The notes under the pieces were generated by a model. It was given only the letters and a program-made list of their open reading frames with translations, was not told the DNA's origin and did not search any database. A DNA stretch of 64,000 nucleotides from Megalobrama amblycephala (Eukaryota > Chordata > Actinopteri > Cypriniformes > Xenocyprididae): contig NC_063053.1 of the NCBI RefSeq assembly GCF_018812025.1, positions 6,611,623-6,675,622 of the forward strand, in the 5' to 3' direction. Within the stretch, counting starts at the first letter, position 1, and every line of letters begins with the position of its first letter. This document shows positions 37,059 through 48,998 of the stretch, in pieces. A program made the translations under genes and the position numbers.

Positions 37059-37734
37059 AGGTCCTGTTTTTCGTGGTTTTTTGAAGCTTTGATTGTGTTT
37101 ATAGTGTGCAATATAACATGTGTTCATGTTTCGCGTGTAAAAAAAACACAGTATTTTTCACATAATTTACTTATCTGTATACCGCTGTTTCCACTGTCAT
37201 AAAAACGGGCTGATGACTTCCTTGTTCTATGAAGTCCCTCCTTCAGAAATACGTAACGAGTTCTGATTGTGCCAGCGGTTCCTGTGTTGTGATTCGACAG
37301 CAGCTTAGCGAACCTTGCCCGGAAAGGTCACGCCTCTTACCATAACGTGGAGATGCAGCGCTCAGTGTTATTGTAAACATGTCTTTAATTTTACCCTATC
37401 AATTTGAGCCGGAATCAGACCCGGTGATTGGACTGCGGGATGAAAATAACAGCGTTTCGACGACATGGCGACAAACACACTCTACAAACGCAACTCTTGT
37501 GTATTCCTGTGGGCGGAGGTTAGTCAAAAAACTGTTTTAGTGACGTCTCTAAAGAAGGAAGTAGAGGGATGTAGTCCAAACTGGCCGTTCGATGTAGGCG
37601 ACTTCTGTTAAATAAAATATCTCGCTTGGCATTGAACTTTGAGCTTTAAAATTTTACAGATTTTATTTATACTCTAACAACAACATTACACACTAACTAA
37701 AGTTTGAAACATGGGATCACGAAGAACGGGACCT
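37059..37734. mobile_element. TTAA element with AGGTCCYG ends, copy A (QFEP exon)
   Basis: AGGTCCTGTTTTTCGTG and CACGAAGAACGGGACCT are inverted, flanked by TTAA (37055-37058 and 37735-37738). Nearly the same sequence as 42901-43744 except in the centre, where this copy has a 50-bp start-exon remnant (37379-37423) joined to the first codons of the THAP-like gene (minus, from 37466). Internally deleted derivative of a larger Kolobok-like element (inference from TTAA plus THAP). Confidence 0.88.
37379..37423 (+). pseudogene. Short start-exon remnant with QFEPESDP motif
   Basis: ATG at 37379 opens 15 codons reading MSLILPYQFEPESDP, directly followed by G|GTGATT, which could be a splice donor or simply a deletion joint. 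A matching QFEPHSDP lies at 58542-58565 in a different TTAA element, so this is probably the 5 prime exon of a gene once carried by the family. The PYQFEP style recalls the N-termini of fish proteins annotated as P2X7-like, but I cannot confirm it. Confidence 0.5.
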
Positions 37735-38624
37735 TTAAATGCCCGAAATAGTTGCCCGGAGGCGTTGCAAATATTGCCGCTGAGTGAACAGACTTTCCTT
37801 GAAAGGGACTTAGAGAGGTTTAGATAAAGGGGTTTGAGTGACTAATAATCAACATTTAAACAGATAAAAAATATTTATTTAATGTTATCCGTGTTTTATT
37901 TCATCTGCAACCACATTGTGAACGTTTGATAATTAATTTTTAAATGCATCATTATGCAAAAATATGAGGAGAATTCTCTGCATTAAAGATCCATGACTGG
38001 CAGATCAATGTGCTACTTATTTTTCCTCCAATACTGTAGAAAAATGAAATGAAATGAAATGTGGAAAATGTTAACCGTTACATGATGATTTACGGAGACA
38101 GGATCCACAGAACTGAATGCGACAGAGTGTCCGTTAAAGAAGCAATTTTATGACGTGATAGTATGCCCCAAAGATCGTCTGCTACACACTAAAAAGTATG
38201 TACTTTTTCTTCACAAAAAGAGTACATACCTTTGGGGCGTAGTGTAAGTAGGCAAATTGGGATGCAGCAAGAGACAATAATGGACAAAGATCTGTATTTA
38301 ACAGGGAGTATAAATACACAGGACAAAATTAACTAAACTAGTAACAGGTGAGAATAATTGTTAACTATTGAAACAAACTAGGATATAAGAAACCAAAGGA
38401 AACAGGAACTAAACACAAGACATCCTGGGACCAAAGAAAACAGAAATACATATCAACTTAAAAGTTCTCAAAATAGAACATGTGACACAAGAGTTCTAAC
38501 ATTTCCAAAAGTTTGTATCATTCCACTTGTCTGTGTCTGCATATTCCAGACAGACTATCAGTCTTTCTATTAGTGGTGGGGATTTTTCAGTAACCCTTTC
38601 TACAGGTTACATATTTCGCAAGTG

Positions 38625-39090
38625 TGTCACGGGTGTTTTGGTTTCATGTTTATGTTTTGGTTTCCATGTCTTTTATTTTGTAGTTGATTCTTGTTGCTTG
38701 TTTGTGTCATGTTTCCCTTGCTCCTCATGTTCTCCCTTAGTCCATGTGTCATGTTCTGATTGGATGTTTCTTGGTCATGTGGTTTCAGTCATGTTCTGTC
38801 ATTGGTTCTTATGTTCCTTGTGTCACTTCCCCATTGGTTGTCTCAGTCATGTGTTCATTCAGTTCTTGTATTTATAGCCCTCATGTTCCATTGTTATCTT
38901 GTCTAGCTTTGTTTAATGTAACCTGCTTCGGTGAGTGTCAGGATTCGAGTCGATTCGAGTCGATTCGAGTCGATTCGAGTCGATTCGAGTCGAGTCTGTA
39001 TTTTGGATTATTGTTATTAAAACTGCACTTGGGTTCTACCTGCACTCGCCTCCAGTGGACTCCCTACGGCACAAAGTGGTGGCATTGACG
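38625..39090 (+). mobile_element. Probable LTR fragment with a decamer expansion
   Basis: Starts TGTCACGGGTGTTTTGG and runs TG-rich into TATTAAAACTGCACTTGGG, an LTR-like polyadenylation region, ending near CATTGACG (a worn CGTGACA?). No target duplication found. Frames of 114-116 codons here (38527-39153) follow the low-complexity sequence and are not genes. Confidence 0.45.
38941..38996. repeat. GATTCGAGTC decamer repeat
   Basis: Five tandem copies of GATTCGAGTC with a partial sixth, inside the LTR-like unit. Confidence 0.93.
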
Positions 39091-40086
39091 GTCTTTACTG
39101 AGTCGCCAAATTCAAATGTGGCAGTCTTTATGTGTGAGTCATTAAAGTACTGATTTGTTCAAAAACACTGATTAATTTAGGAATGAAACAATGATGATTA
39201 ATTCTGCTGTGGCTTTTTTTTTAAGTAAATGACAATATTGTGTCTAAAGTTAATGTTCCTCAACATTAACGTCTTGTTTATTGAACTGTTGTACAACAGC
39301 AATATCACTGACAATCTAAAGATTTTGAGAGATTCTGAAAGATGCCAAAAACCAGCTCTGGAATGAGAAGCATTTCTGTGTAACAGGAGTAACAGAGGAC
39401 TCATTGCAGTCATTGGTCCAGGAACATTGTTCACTAGAGGCATTTTAAAAGTTACAATTATGGAATAAGCTTGGCAGAGTTCTTATAGTTCTTATTTTTT
39501 TGTAATTTGTTCTCATGATAAGTTTCAAAACATGGTATTTAGTGCTAAATATGATCATTCAGGAGTATGACAGCTTTTCCTGGAGTGTATTCAGAATGTT
39601 ATCTACAATGTGAAGAAGGCGAAAAGAAAAGAACTTGCCCACTCTGAGACAAAACACTTCTCTAAAAGCAGCTCTCTATTATAATTTGACATCCTTTTAG
39701 TCTAGTTATGAAAGTGATAATGGTTTAGAGTGTCTTCTTTGATGAGGTTTTCTTTTTTGAAAAGTGTTGCCACTCCAGATAAGCAGATAATTATGTGGAT
39801 GGTTTTTTTTTTTTGGGACAATGAATCATTTGAAGTTGATAGTACAAAGTCAAAGCCATCTGATGTTTTGAATCATTAGCAGTAAAAGCATTTAAAGGAC
39901 AATGAATGTTTGCCTACCAGGGGAAGATCACAGCATAAGCTTCTAATGAAAATCCGTAACCTTTTTCAGTGAACTGCCAAAGTCAAGAGGTCTGTGTGGT
40001 GTGGTCAGGGTGGCTATATGAGCCATTTCTCTCATGCATCACGTACTTCTAGTACAAGATTTAAGGTTGTATGGTGTACATATAAA

Positions 40087-40148
<62 letters not shown>

Positions 40149-40197
40149 GAAAAATATTCAACCTATAAGCAGATTTGTTCTAGTCACTAAATGCCTA
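39091..40197. other. Non-coding stretch ending in an (AT)n microsatellite
   Basis: No gene or element ends. (AT)n of about 29 units at 40087-40144. Confidence 0.5.
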
Positions 40198-40359
40198 TAC
40201 TGTAAAAAAAAATGTTGGTTTAACTTACCTGGTAAATTACCTATTTGCCTTTTAGTTCATTGAAATTAAAATTAATTTTAATATTTTGAGTTTCTGTTGA
40301 TTAAATCAATCTTCTTCATTGTATTTTTTAAGTTAAACCAACAATTCTTTTATACAGTG
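40198..40359. mobile_element. Palindromic TA-flanked MITE with CACTGTAAAAAA-type ends
   Basis: 162 bp. TACTGTAAAAAAAAATGTTG...TTTTATACAGTG with the mirrored GTTGGTTTAACTTA/TAAGTTAAACCAAC, flanked by TA (40196-40197 and 40360-40361). Same terminal sequence as the right end of 62240-63387. Tc1/mariner-type. Confidence 0.8.
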
Positions 40360-40361
40360 TA

Positions 40362-42764
40362 CTAGATGCAATGACAATGTGAAGGACTAAGTTGGATTTG
40401 AACTCAGGTCACCTGTACACATAAGTATACTTTTTAATGCATATTTATCATATCCTGTTTTTGGTCTGTGATGCATTCATATTTCAGTCGAACCGCACCA
40501 GAGTTTGTTTGCAAGCAGATCTTTTCAGGGTTCTTGCACTAGGGTTCGGACGGCAGCGTTCACACTTAGGGCGTTTTCACACCTATGGATCGTTTGTTTT
40601 GTTCTTGTGTTTATTGTGTGAAACGTGCTTACGGAAGTCACATGTCAGTACAACTGTCCTCTTATTGGTCAGAGTTTTCTCAGCATCATCTATCAAGATG
40701 ATTAACAAGTTAGCTCCATGAGCTTACTGTGGCTTTATTTGCAACTGTCGAGACACGCGAACACTATACGAAGGTTGCGGTCATTCCCACTGTTAAATTA
40801 TATACTACATTCGTATTAATGCTGCGGCAAATTCAAATATACTCTCTCTGGATCACCCAGCACTGTTTAGTAGGCTAACTGTGTCGAGAACATATACAGT
40901 ATGAATGTTATAATGCAGATAGAGCTGGAATCAAGGCTTCGTCGGGACAGCATTCTTGCATTGGGGAAGCGCAATCATACAACATTTAATATGAAGATGC
41001 GCTCTTTGCTAGTTTGGTACACTTTTGGTACACACCCGAGTGCGATTGCTGCATTTACGCCTGCCCAAATGCAAAATATTATCATAAAAGCCTTTTTTTT
41101 TTGTAATTAAACTTACATGGATGCATGATTTTAGATTTCATGCAAAAAGTGATAATGTGATAAAATGTTCAAGAATTGAGTTGCATTCACTCATTTTCAT
41201 GAACTACACTGAACAAGATCTTTTTTCCTTCTTTCTTGAGTGTATAATAACCACAGCAAATATTAATCTAATCTATTCAGGGCATTTGAACCAACTAACT
41301 TTTATTCTTAGCACCTCTCACCAGTTGAAAGAGTGACAAGACGAGCAGATGGGATGCGATGAGTCCACTTTTATGTGCTGAAATTCAAAAGGTCACAGAA
41401 CCAGCTTCATTATATAAAGTTCTCCATTTGAAATCAATGAACAAAAAAGACCTGAAGCTAGATGTCACGAACAGTTTTGCTGTCCATGGCAACAGCATTA
41501 GAGAGAAAAGCGCAAGCAAAAAAAACCCTGGTATCTTCCCAGTGGACATGCAAAGCAGACAAACTGTGGAATAATAATAATAATACAATCAAAACAAACA
41601 ACCAGTGAAATGAGCTAAATGGAATTTTGTTGGCAAAGAGACAAATCCATTTGTATGTGTGTGTGTGTGTTCTTTTTTTTCTCATTGTTTGTTTTGTTGT
41701 TGTTGTTGTTTGTTTTACGTTTTTTTTTTTTTTTTTCATCCTAACTACATATTGAATGTCAGCATGAAAAATAAGTACTTTCATTCTCTTCTAATCATAA
41801 ATTCTCCGGGTGTTGCGGGAGGTGAGTAGGGCTATTTCATAAACACAGGCAGCAGATTGTCTCAAGTCATTTTGGAAGGAAGCTGAAGCAGGTAGCTCAG
41901 GATTAAATCCCTCTGAAGAGGCCCTCATAAATATTCATGCCCCACATTCCTTCTCTCTAACGCGCTTTGACAGAGACGCTTATTAAATTCTCATATACTT
42001 TAAAACCACGGTGACATTCAGCCAGCCAAAGCTCCCAATAACCTTGTTAGCTTATGTAAATAACAAGCCAGTGAGCACATCGTTAAACAAACCTCTCAGA
42101 ACACACACCACGTTCCTCTGGCACAGATTAGCAGCTCACTCAACTTTCCCAGGACAAACAGATGAGAAAAATGGACCAAAATGACAGATTTCTGTATTCA
42201 CACACTATATGCTAAAAACCCAAACCTCAGAGAAAGTTGCTAAAAGACAAGTAATGTGCAGACGCCCCCGCACGCAGAGAAAAGGTAAAATAAAAAAGGG
42301 ATTGATGTCGTTTTATACACTCGTACGAAACCTTACTGGATCATTTGAAATGGTATTGAAATGCAAAATGCTGTTTTGAGAAGGGCACAACATAAAACAA
42401 CAAACGAGCAGTTTTAGGCTTTTCCACAATTCGTGAGCTGTCATTCACTTACACATACCTATTGGACGCTCACCACGTAACTAGTGCCAGGCTAATCAAG
42501 CACGAGTTAAACTGGGGAAAAGCAGTTGTGCTGGCAGGTGTCCTCAGAGCAGCCTGATCTTAATTAAACCAGAGCGACTCCTCAGCCTGCCCTAGTTTAC
42601 AGATGGACTCTTTCTGTCCTGAGATTTCAGAGGGCTCTTATCAGGACCTGAGCACAAAAGCTGAAGCCTTCAAACTACTGTAGCATACCTGCAAAGTGGT
42701 TCCAAGCATGTTAACAAGCTCGAGCTTTTCATTGTGTTATGTTTTCTAGATTAAAGCTTAACTG
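40362..42764. other. Long low-repeat stretch, candidate conserved island
   Basis: (TG)n at about 41656-41671 and T/TTG-rich sequence at 41672-41738. 41780-42280 has balanced composition with CATAAATATTCATGCC and repeated regulatory-like AT cores. No exon supported. Frames at 40437-41784 lack domains. Confidence 0.4.
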
Positions 42765-42900
42765 CACTCTAAAAACTGCTGGGTAATTTTTACCCATGTG
42801 CTGGGTCACTATGAAAATGCTGGGTTATTGTTTTTTGGGGTTTTTTTTTACACAAATGCTGGGTTCAGCCTGCTGGGTAATTTTATTGGGTTATTTTTAA

Positions 42901-43744
42901 AGGTCCCGTTTTTCGTGTTTTTTTGAAGCTTTGATTGTGTTTATAGTGTGCAATATAACATGTGTTCATGTTTCGCGTGCAAAAAAACACAGTATTTTTC
43001 ACATAATTTACTTATCTGTATACCGCTGTTTCCACTGTCATAAAAACGGGCTGATGACTTCCTTGTTCTATGAAGTCCCTCCTTCAGAAATACGTAACGA
43101 GTTCTGATTGTGCCAGCGGTTCCTGTGTTGTGATTCGACAGCAGCTTAGCGCTCCTTGCCTGGAAAGGTCACGCCTCTTACCATAACGTGGAGATGCAGC
43201 ACTCAGTGTTATTCTCCAGACAAAGAGGGAACTGCTCCATCTTTCAAGAATAATCTTTGTGCGAATCCGGCATTAAACTGATTGAGATTGAGGAAGCTGT
43301 CCTTGGCAAAATGTGCTGCACATAGTTTTACATGTGGATTATAATTTTCGGGAACCGAGTTAAACATAAATTGTAACCATTGATCTCTAAGTACAGCGTC
43401 CCTGGGAAGGCCAAACAAAGGTGATTGGACTGCGGGATGAAAATAACAGCGTTTCGACGACATGGCGACAAACACACTCTACAAACGCAACTCTTGCTCT
43501 TCTCCGTGGGAGCGCAACAAGGGCGGAGGTTAGTCAAAAAACTGTTTTAGTGACGTCATTAAAGAAGGAAGTAGAGGGATGTAGTCCAAACTGGCCGTTC
43601 GATGTAGGCGACTTCTGTTAAATAAAATATCTCGCTTGGCATTGAACTTTGAGCTTTAAAATTTTACAGATTTTATTTATACTCTAACAACAACATTACA
43701 CACTAACTAAAGTTTGAAACATGGGATCACAAAGAACGGGACCT
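42901..43744. mobile_element. TTAA element with AGGTCCCG ends, copy B (THAP-like fragment)
   Basis: AGGTCCCGTTTTTCGTG and AAAGAACGGGACCT are inverted, flanked by TTAA (42897-42900 and 43745-43748). Over about 475 bp at the left and 320 bp at the right it is almost identical to copy A (37059-37734), implying recent common origin. The centre (43215-43425) keeps a THAP-like coding fragment that copy A lost. Confidence 0.9.
43209..43463 (-). pseudogene. THAP-like DNA-binding domain fragment of a TTAA transposon
   Basis: Eighty-four codons from ATG 43463 (GCCATGT context; an in-frame ATG lies 4 codons upstream) to a stop at 43209-43211. In order: SSKRCYFHP at the start, LPRDAVLRDQWLQF (the Pro and Trp of THAP zinc fingers), then KLCAAHF with C-x2-H followed by DSF, and DGAVPSL at the end, resembling the AVP(T)hF box that closes THAP domains. 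A second N-terminal Cys of the usual C-x2-4-C pair is not seen, so the zinc site may be non-canonical. The frame stops soon after the domain, at what is probably a deletion joint. THAP domains bind DNA ends in P-element and Kolobok transposases; with the TTAA flanks, Kolobok is the best fit (inference). Not a complete transposase. Confidence 0.6.
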
Positions 43745-44134
43745 TTAATATTTTGACTGGGTAGTATCTCAGCTGCTAGGTCATTTTTAATGTCAATGAA
43801 CCCTCCTCGCATACCTACCCAGCGCTGGGTAAATGTAACCCGATGTTGGGTAGTCTTGTGCCAAACCAGTTAAAACTGGAACTTAACGTCATTTTGTTTT
43901 CTTTTCTGAGAGAAAACTTCCTAAATGAAATTAAGGTTTTTATTACATTGTATTCAAATCAAATTATTACTGTACAAAAAGGAAAACGTCTGTAGTCTCA
44001 CATTTTACCTTTTTTCTTTACATGTTCGCCGTAGCCTGCTTGGAACGCTAGGCTTCTACAAACGCAGCATTCACCGGATCTACACTTAATCATATATTAT
44101 GGCCGATGAGAACAAAGTTGCCATGCGCTGTTGA

Positions 44135-44786
44135 AGGATTAGTCCACTTTCAAATAAAATTTTCCTGATAATTTACTCACCCCCATGTCATCCAAGATGT
44201 TCATGTCTTTCTTTCGTCAGTCGAAACGAAATTAAGGTTTTTGATGAAAATATTCCAGGATTTTTCTCCTTTTTCCAGGAAATGTCCTCCAGACAGTTGA
44301 AGGTCAAAATTACAGTTTCAGTGCAGCTTTAAAGGGCTTTAAATGATACCAGACGAGGAATAAGGGTCTTATCTAGTGAAACGATCAGTCATTTAAAAAA
44401 AAAAATACAACTGTATATGCTTTATAAACACAAATTATCGCCTTGCACGTGCTCCCGCTTTCCGCATTCTTCAAAAAGCCTTATGTCCTACGCCTTCCCT
44501 ATTCAACTTACAGAACAAACGCGGTGCCAGTTTCGTTTTTTTCCGTAAGTAGAATAGGGAAGCGTATTATCGTTTCGCTAGAGAAGACCCTTATTTCTCG
44601 TGTAGATCGTGTAGAACGCTTTGAAGCTGCACTGAAACTGTAATTTTGACCTTCAACTGTTTGGAGGCCATTGAAGTCCACTATATGGAGAAAAATCCTG
44701 GAATGTTTTCATCAAAAACCTTCATTTCTTTTCAACTGAAGAAAGAAAATTATCAGGAAAATTGTATTTAAAAGTGGACTAATCCT
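44135..44786. mobile_element. Fold-back element with AGGATTAGTCCACTTT ends
   Basis: AGGATTAGTCCACTTTCAAA and AAAAGTGGACTAATCCT are inverted; TTAA on the right (44787-44790), TTGA on the left (44131-44134). The arms pair over about 250 bp (GATGAAAATATTCCAGGATT and inverse). The same family as 53711-54535. Confidence 0.85.
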
Positions 44787-45236
44787 TTAATCTAGTGCGT
44801 GATCTAGCGTTGCAGCTGTGGTCGTGCTATGCGTTTGATGGTTGAAACTTAAATGCCTGACAGATTAGATGGCACAAGATAGGCGAATGCTATTTTTTAT
44901 GCAATTTTTCAAAAATTAATATATTAGATTGCCATTTTGAGAACTGGAACAGACTACTCATACCAGTTTTCTTTCCACAGATTCCCAATGGCTGCTGTTT
45001 CTGCTCCTGTCATGTCCTAAAACATTTACTAAATGTTTTGGAGTATTTTATGATTGTAAAAGACTGAAATACAAAATGTTGTATATGAACTGTTCCTGTC
45101 TTATATGTATAGAGAGATTTTACAGTGCATTTTTATTATTTAAAATGACAAAACAATATCAAATTGACTGACCCAGCACTGGGTTGCCAAATAACCCAAA
45201 TTGGGTTGTTTTTAACCCAGCATTTTATTTAGAGTG

Positions 45237-45611
45237 TGAGAGTTTAAACACCTCAATAAATGTTTCTCATTTCCAGTGGCTGGCACTTGTCTCATTTCCT
45301 CAAAAGAAAAGATGTAAAATCTTTTTTGTGTGTGAGAAGTGCTAGTGTTGTCTGTAAGGATCATATACATGCAAATTAAAATTTCTCACATAAACACCCA
45401 TTAACACATTGTTCATTATGCTGAAAATAAAAATGAAACAGGATCATTACTGAATCCAATAGGGGTTACTTTGATTCTCTTTAAGTGGCTTTTTGAGTCA
45501 TGCATTCCAGAGTTATAAAAAAAAAAAAAAGGCAGACAAATGAACAATAATTTAAACCATAAATGACAAACGCTTTATGTGTGTGTCAGAGAGAGATTAT
45601 TAAAAAAAACA
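45237..45611. other. Non-coding stretch
   Basis: AT-rich, poly-A near 45520-45532. Nothing recognised. Confidence 0.4.
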
Positions 45612-45870
45612 TGGTTTTCAAATATTTTTTATGTTTTTGAAAGAATTCTCTTATGCTCACCAATTCTGCGTTTTATTGGATCAAATAATACAGTAAAAAC
45701 AGAAATAGTGTGAAATATTATTACAATTTAAATTAAATTATTTCTATTTAATATATTTTATAATGTAATTTATTCCTGTGATGGTAAAGCTGAATTTTCA
45801 GCATCAGAACTCCAGTCTTCAGTGTCACATGATCCTTCAGAAATCATTCTAATATGATGATTTGCTGATT
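45612..45870 (+). repeat. Single arm of the CAGTACAGTCC fold-back family
   Basis: TTATGTTTTTGAAAGAATTC...CTTCAGTGTCACATGATCC...GATTTGCTGAT matches the arm at 5300-5560 in order. No second arm follows. Confidence 0.75.
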
Positions 45871-47136
45871 TGATGTTGATTAAAATGCTAAATTTGGTAT
45901 TACATTGGGGGTGGGAATTAATAGGATTGGACTTGGTGCTGGTAATCCAATGCACAGGACAATGATGATACCAGAATTAAAATATAAATGATTCTGAAAC
46001 TGAATTATTTTAGACGAATATGCTTGCATTCTGTCACTGACTAGATAGATTTAAAGTAATGCAGGCCACTTTTTACTGGTAACATGAGACATTTGGCATT
46101 ATGAGGACCCACAAATATTCCCCCATTACATTATTATATATTATATTCATGTTATAGTTTGATGTTGTACTGAAATATCATTCTGTAAGCTTGAATTTTT
46201 TCTCACACATTAATTTTCATTTTGGGTGAACTATACACAATACATATCGTCACTATACACGATACATATTGTTGCGTTTTTGTATATTGTGACACGATAT
46301 ATTGTTACACCCCTAATGTACATTCAGATTTTCAGGGAATAATTACTTCAATTCTTAACAATTTTCGTCGATAATGGTACCAGAGTAATCTTTTTTGGTC
46401 ATATGCATAAAAGTCAGTAAAGTAGCATGTCCTTATTGCGAGTGTGTTGCTCTGAACTGTGCTGCGACGTCTGGCTGAGAAATGTTCAAATATGAAGTGT
46501 TTTCTAGTACACACTGCGCTCCTTATGAAACAGTATCAGTGGGGCTGATCTCTCCGAGTCCCTCTTACAAATGAGATGCTAATTTCCTCCCGTTTGACTA
46601 AATTGCTTACAATTAGAACGCTCACTTTTATATCCTCTCAATCTCATCATCTGCAAAAGTGGAACATCAGAATCACCTCAAAACGTTTCAAAAAAAGGTC
46701 AAATACAGCTAGGCTTTTAATTTAGGAAGAATCCCTTAATCACGCGCTCCTCTCTCATCCTACCTTTGTGCATCCGCCGCTTATCCGTTTCTCATCTTTC
46801 CCTTTCTCTCTCATCCTTTTACCTTCCCTCTTTCATGTTCCTCATAAATCCTGTCCCAGGGGATAAACTTGTGACAAACACTTAGAGCAGTAGATAAAAC
46901 CCCTGCTATTATGCCAGAAGCCGTTAGTGAATGGTAATAACATGATAACAAAAAGCATAATTACACAGTAATGAAGGGTGAATGGCTGCCAGAGGCTGAG
47001 GTAGACCTGTCTTCTGACTTTGACCTGTGGAGGCGTGGAGAGATATTCACAGATCCATAATGCAGCATCAATCAGACATGACTAAAACATTTATTGATTA
47101 ACTCAAATATATTAAAAGTACATTTATTAAGCTTAA
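45871..47136. other. Non-coding stretch with hAT remnant
   Basis: TATTGTGACACGATATATTG...TTACACCCCTA ending at about 46316 looks like a right hAT terminus; its partner is not identified. 46560-47060 is repeat-poor, and 46850-47000 looks like possible conserved non-coding DNA. Confidence 0.4.
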
Positions 47137-48070
47137 AGGGTTAGGTCATTTGGCAAATGAAAATTCTGTCATTAATTACTCACCCTCGTGTCGTTCCACA
47201 CCCGTAAGACCTTCGTTCAACTTTGGAACACAAATTAAGATATTTTTGATGAAATCCGAGAGGTTTCTGACCTCTCTATACACAGCAATGTCATTCCAAA
47301 TTTCAAGTCCTAGAAAGGTAGTAAAGGCATCGTTAAAATAGTCCATGTGACTACAGTAGTTCAACCTTAATGTTATGAGGCAACCAGAAAGCTTTCTTCT
47401 CTTGCATGTTCCAGGGTTCTATGTCAGAACGCCGGCATGCATCGTGCTGCTCACGTGAACAGCGTTGGAGACTGACACACACAATAAAATCCTCAGAGTT
47501 AAATCAGCTCTGCTCAGAGTACATATGATCCCTCTCTAAATAGTGTTAAAGTAACACTGAAGCAGAGTTAAAGTTAATGAGATAATTAAGCAATTAATAT
47601 GGCTGTGACTGAAGTCAGCTGTAGTTTCTCTTTTCTTCATTGATTCTGCTTGTTAACAGCAGGTGTTCATCACTAATGTACAATCATCATTTAATTAATT
47701 GCTTAATTATCTAATTAACTTTAACTCTGCTTTAGTGTTATTTTAACACTATTTAGAGAGGGACCATATGTACTCTGAGCAGAGTTGATTTAACTCTGGA
47801 GATTTTGCTGTGCAGAAGAGAAGAAATTGTTGAATATTTTAATTTTTTTTGCGCACAATTTTGTTGCTTCATAAAATCAAGGTTAACCCAATGTATGTCT
47901 TTACTACCTTTCTGGGCCTTGAAAGTGGTAGTTGCATTGCTGTGGACAGAAAGCTCTCAGATTTCATCCAAAATATCTTAATTTGTGTTCTAAAGATGAA
48001 CGAAAGTCTTACAGGTTTGCAACGACATGAGGGTGAGTGATAAATGATCATTTTTGGGTGAACTAACACT
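47137..48070. mobile_element. AGTTCACCC fold-back element with nested hairpin MITE
   Basis: Starts AGGGTTAGGTCATTTGGCAA and ends TTTTTGGGTGAACTAACACT, flanked by TTAA (47133-47136 and 48071-48074). Arms 47137-47385 and 47850-48070 are inverted copies. Between them sits the element at 47487-47815. Confidence 0.82.
47487..47815. mobile_element. Nested MITE with long internal hairpin (CAGAGTTAAATC)
   Basis: AAAATCCTCAGAGTTAAATC at the left pairs with GATTTAACTCTGGAGATTTT at the right, continuing inward through CTCTGCTCAGAGTACATATG and TAACTTTAACTCTGC. The whole unit is a near-perfect hairpin with a loop at about 47600-47690. Confidence 0.75.
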
Positions 48071-48074
48071 TTAA

Positions 48075-48461
48075 ATGAGGCTTTAACTAAATTACATCAT
48101 GATGTGTTGAAGTTTATACAACCAGAAAAAGGATTTTTAAAACCAGATGGTGTAGTTTTGGCATAATTAGGCCATGCTTACCAGCAAACCCTTGAGCATT
48201 TGTTAACACCCAATAAACACATTCAAATGGCCTTTTCAGTTACAAGCTGTATGTTCCTGTGCTTTCTTGTTTTCTGGGGGATTCGCTCCAGTCCAGGCCA
48301 CCTCACAACTATCTTATTTTATGGAGATTTTAATCTAGTTGATTACACTTCATATGCCCTACTTTTCACTTTGTTGGAATATCTAGCAATGAATGATTTT
48401 AATATTACAAAATAATATTTAAAAGGTAATATTTTATGTTTTAATGGTATAAATGTATTAT

Positions 48462-48534
<73 letters not shown>

Positions 48535-48988
48535 TTTTTGTGTCCAAGTGCATTATTTCCTTTTGAAATTATTTGATAAATTCATGAAAATTCATGAATT
48601 CTATAAAATCAATTTAGTTTGAATTCATTTTTAGTACATTTAAATAATACATATTATTTTATGTTTTGTTATCTTAAACCCCAAAATGTCAGGTGGTGCA
48701 ACTATCTGAACTAAATGAACAGACTAAGAAAACTATTTAAAATGGTGTAAAAAAAATAAAAAAATAAATAAATGGCATAATTTTTTGGTTTGAAACCTTT
48801 CATATAAACAAATTTTATAAATATCAGTAGTTTTAAAGCTGTTGAGATCATTTTATATTGTATATTCTCAAATGTCACGGTGACACAACAGCAAACATGG
48901 CTCTTTTATTAGGAAAACATGATATCAGTAAACATGATAATTCATCAGCCAGAGGACCCCAACTGATCCTTATGGCAGAGTGAGATCT
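48075..48988. other. Non-coding stretch with compound microsatellite
   Basis: (TG)n(TA)n at 48464-48528. A 71-codon frame at 48200-48415 is hydrophobic but has no domain or splice support. Confidence 0.45.
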
Positions 48989-48998
48989 CTCAAATACT

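Larger units (their letters stand above)
36409..38270. mobile_element. MITE with CCTGTGTCCCAGTATGC-type ends, carrying further insertions
   Basis: The left CTGTGTCCCAGTATGCATAC pairs imperfectly with the right GTAGGCAAATTGGGATGCAG. A perfect short hairpin (AGTATGTACTTTTT...AAAAAGAGTACATAC) lies near 38196-38230. The TATGCCAAAAGTGGCCGGATG section relates it to 9723-10455. Contains the TTAA element at 37059-37734. Confidence 0.6.
36301..38487 (-). mobile_element. Probable solo LTR with nested DNA elements
   Basis: Starts TGTCACAGCTGG and ends AACATGTGACA, TG...CA on both strands. Flanks are GAAGA (36296-36300) and CAAGA (38488-38492), four of five matching. On the minus strand an AATAAA signal lies about 70 bp from the 3 prime end. 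LTR sequence is about 36301-36408 and 38271-38487, with the MITE at 36409-38270 between. Same TGTCAC/GTGACA edges as the LTR at 8536-10584. Confidence 0.6.
42765..45236. mobile_element. Composite element with CACTCTAAA ends and GCTGGGT motifs
   Basis: CACTCTAAAAACTGCTGGGT at the left pairs inversely with AACCCAGCATTTTATTTAGAGTG at the right. Sub-terminal CTGGGTAATTTTACCC / ACCCAGCACTGGGTTG motifs are those of a common cyprinid MITE. It hosts a THAP-carrying TTAA element (42901-43744) and a fold-back element (44135-44786). Confidence 0.75.

Noticed and set aside
38527..39153. 114-116 codon frames with FESIRVDSSRFES repeats
   Set aside because: They translate the TG-rich LTR-like sequence and the decamer microsatellite.
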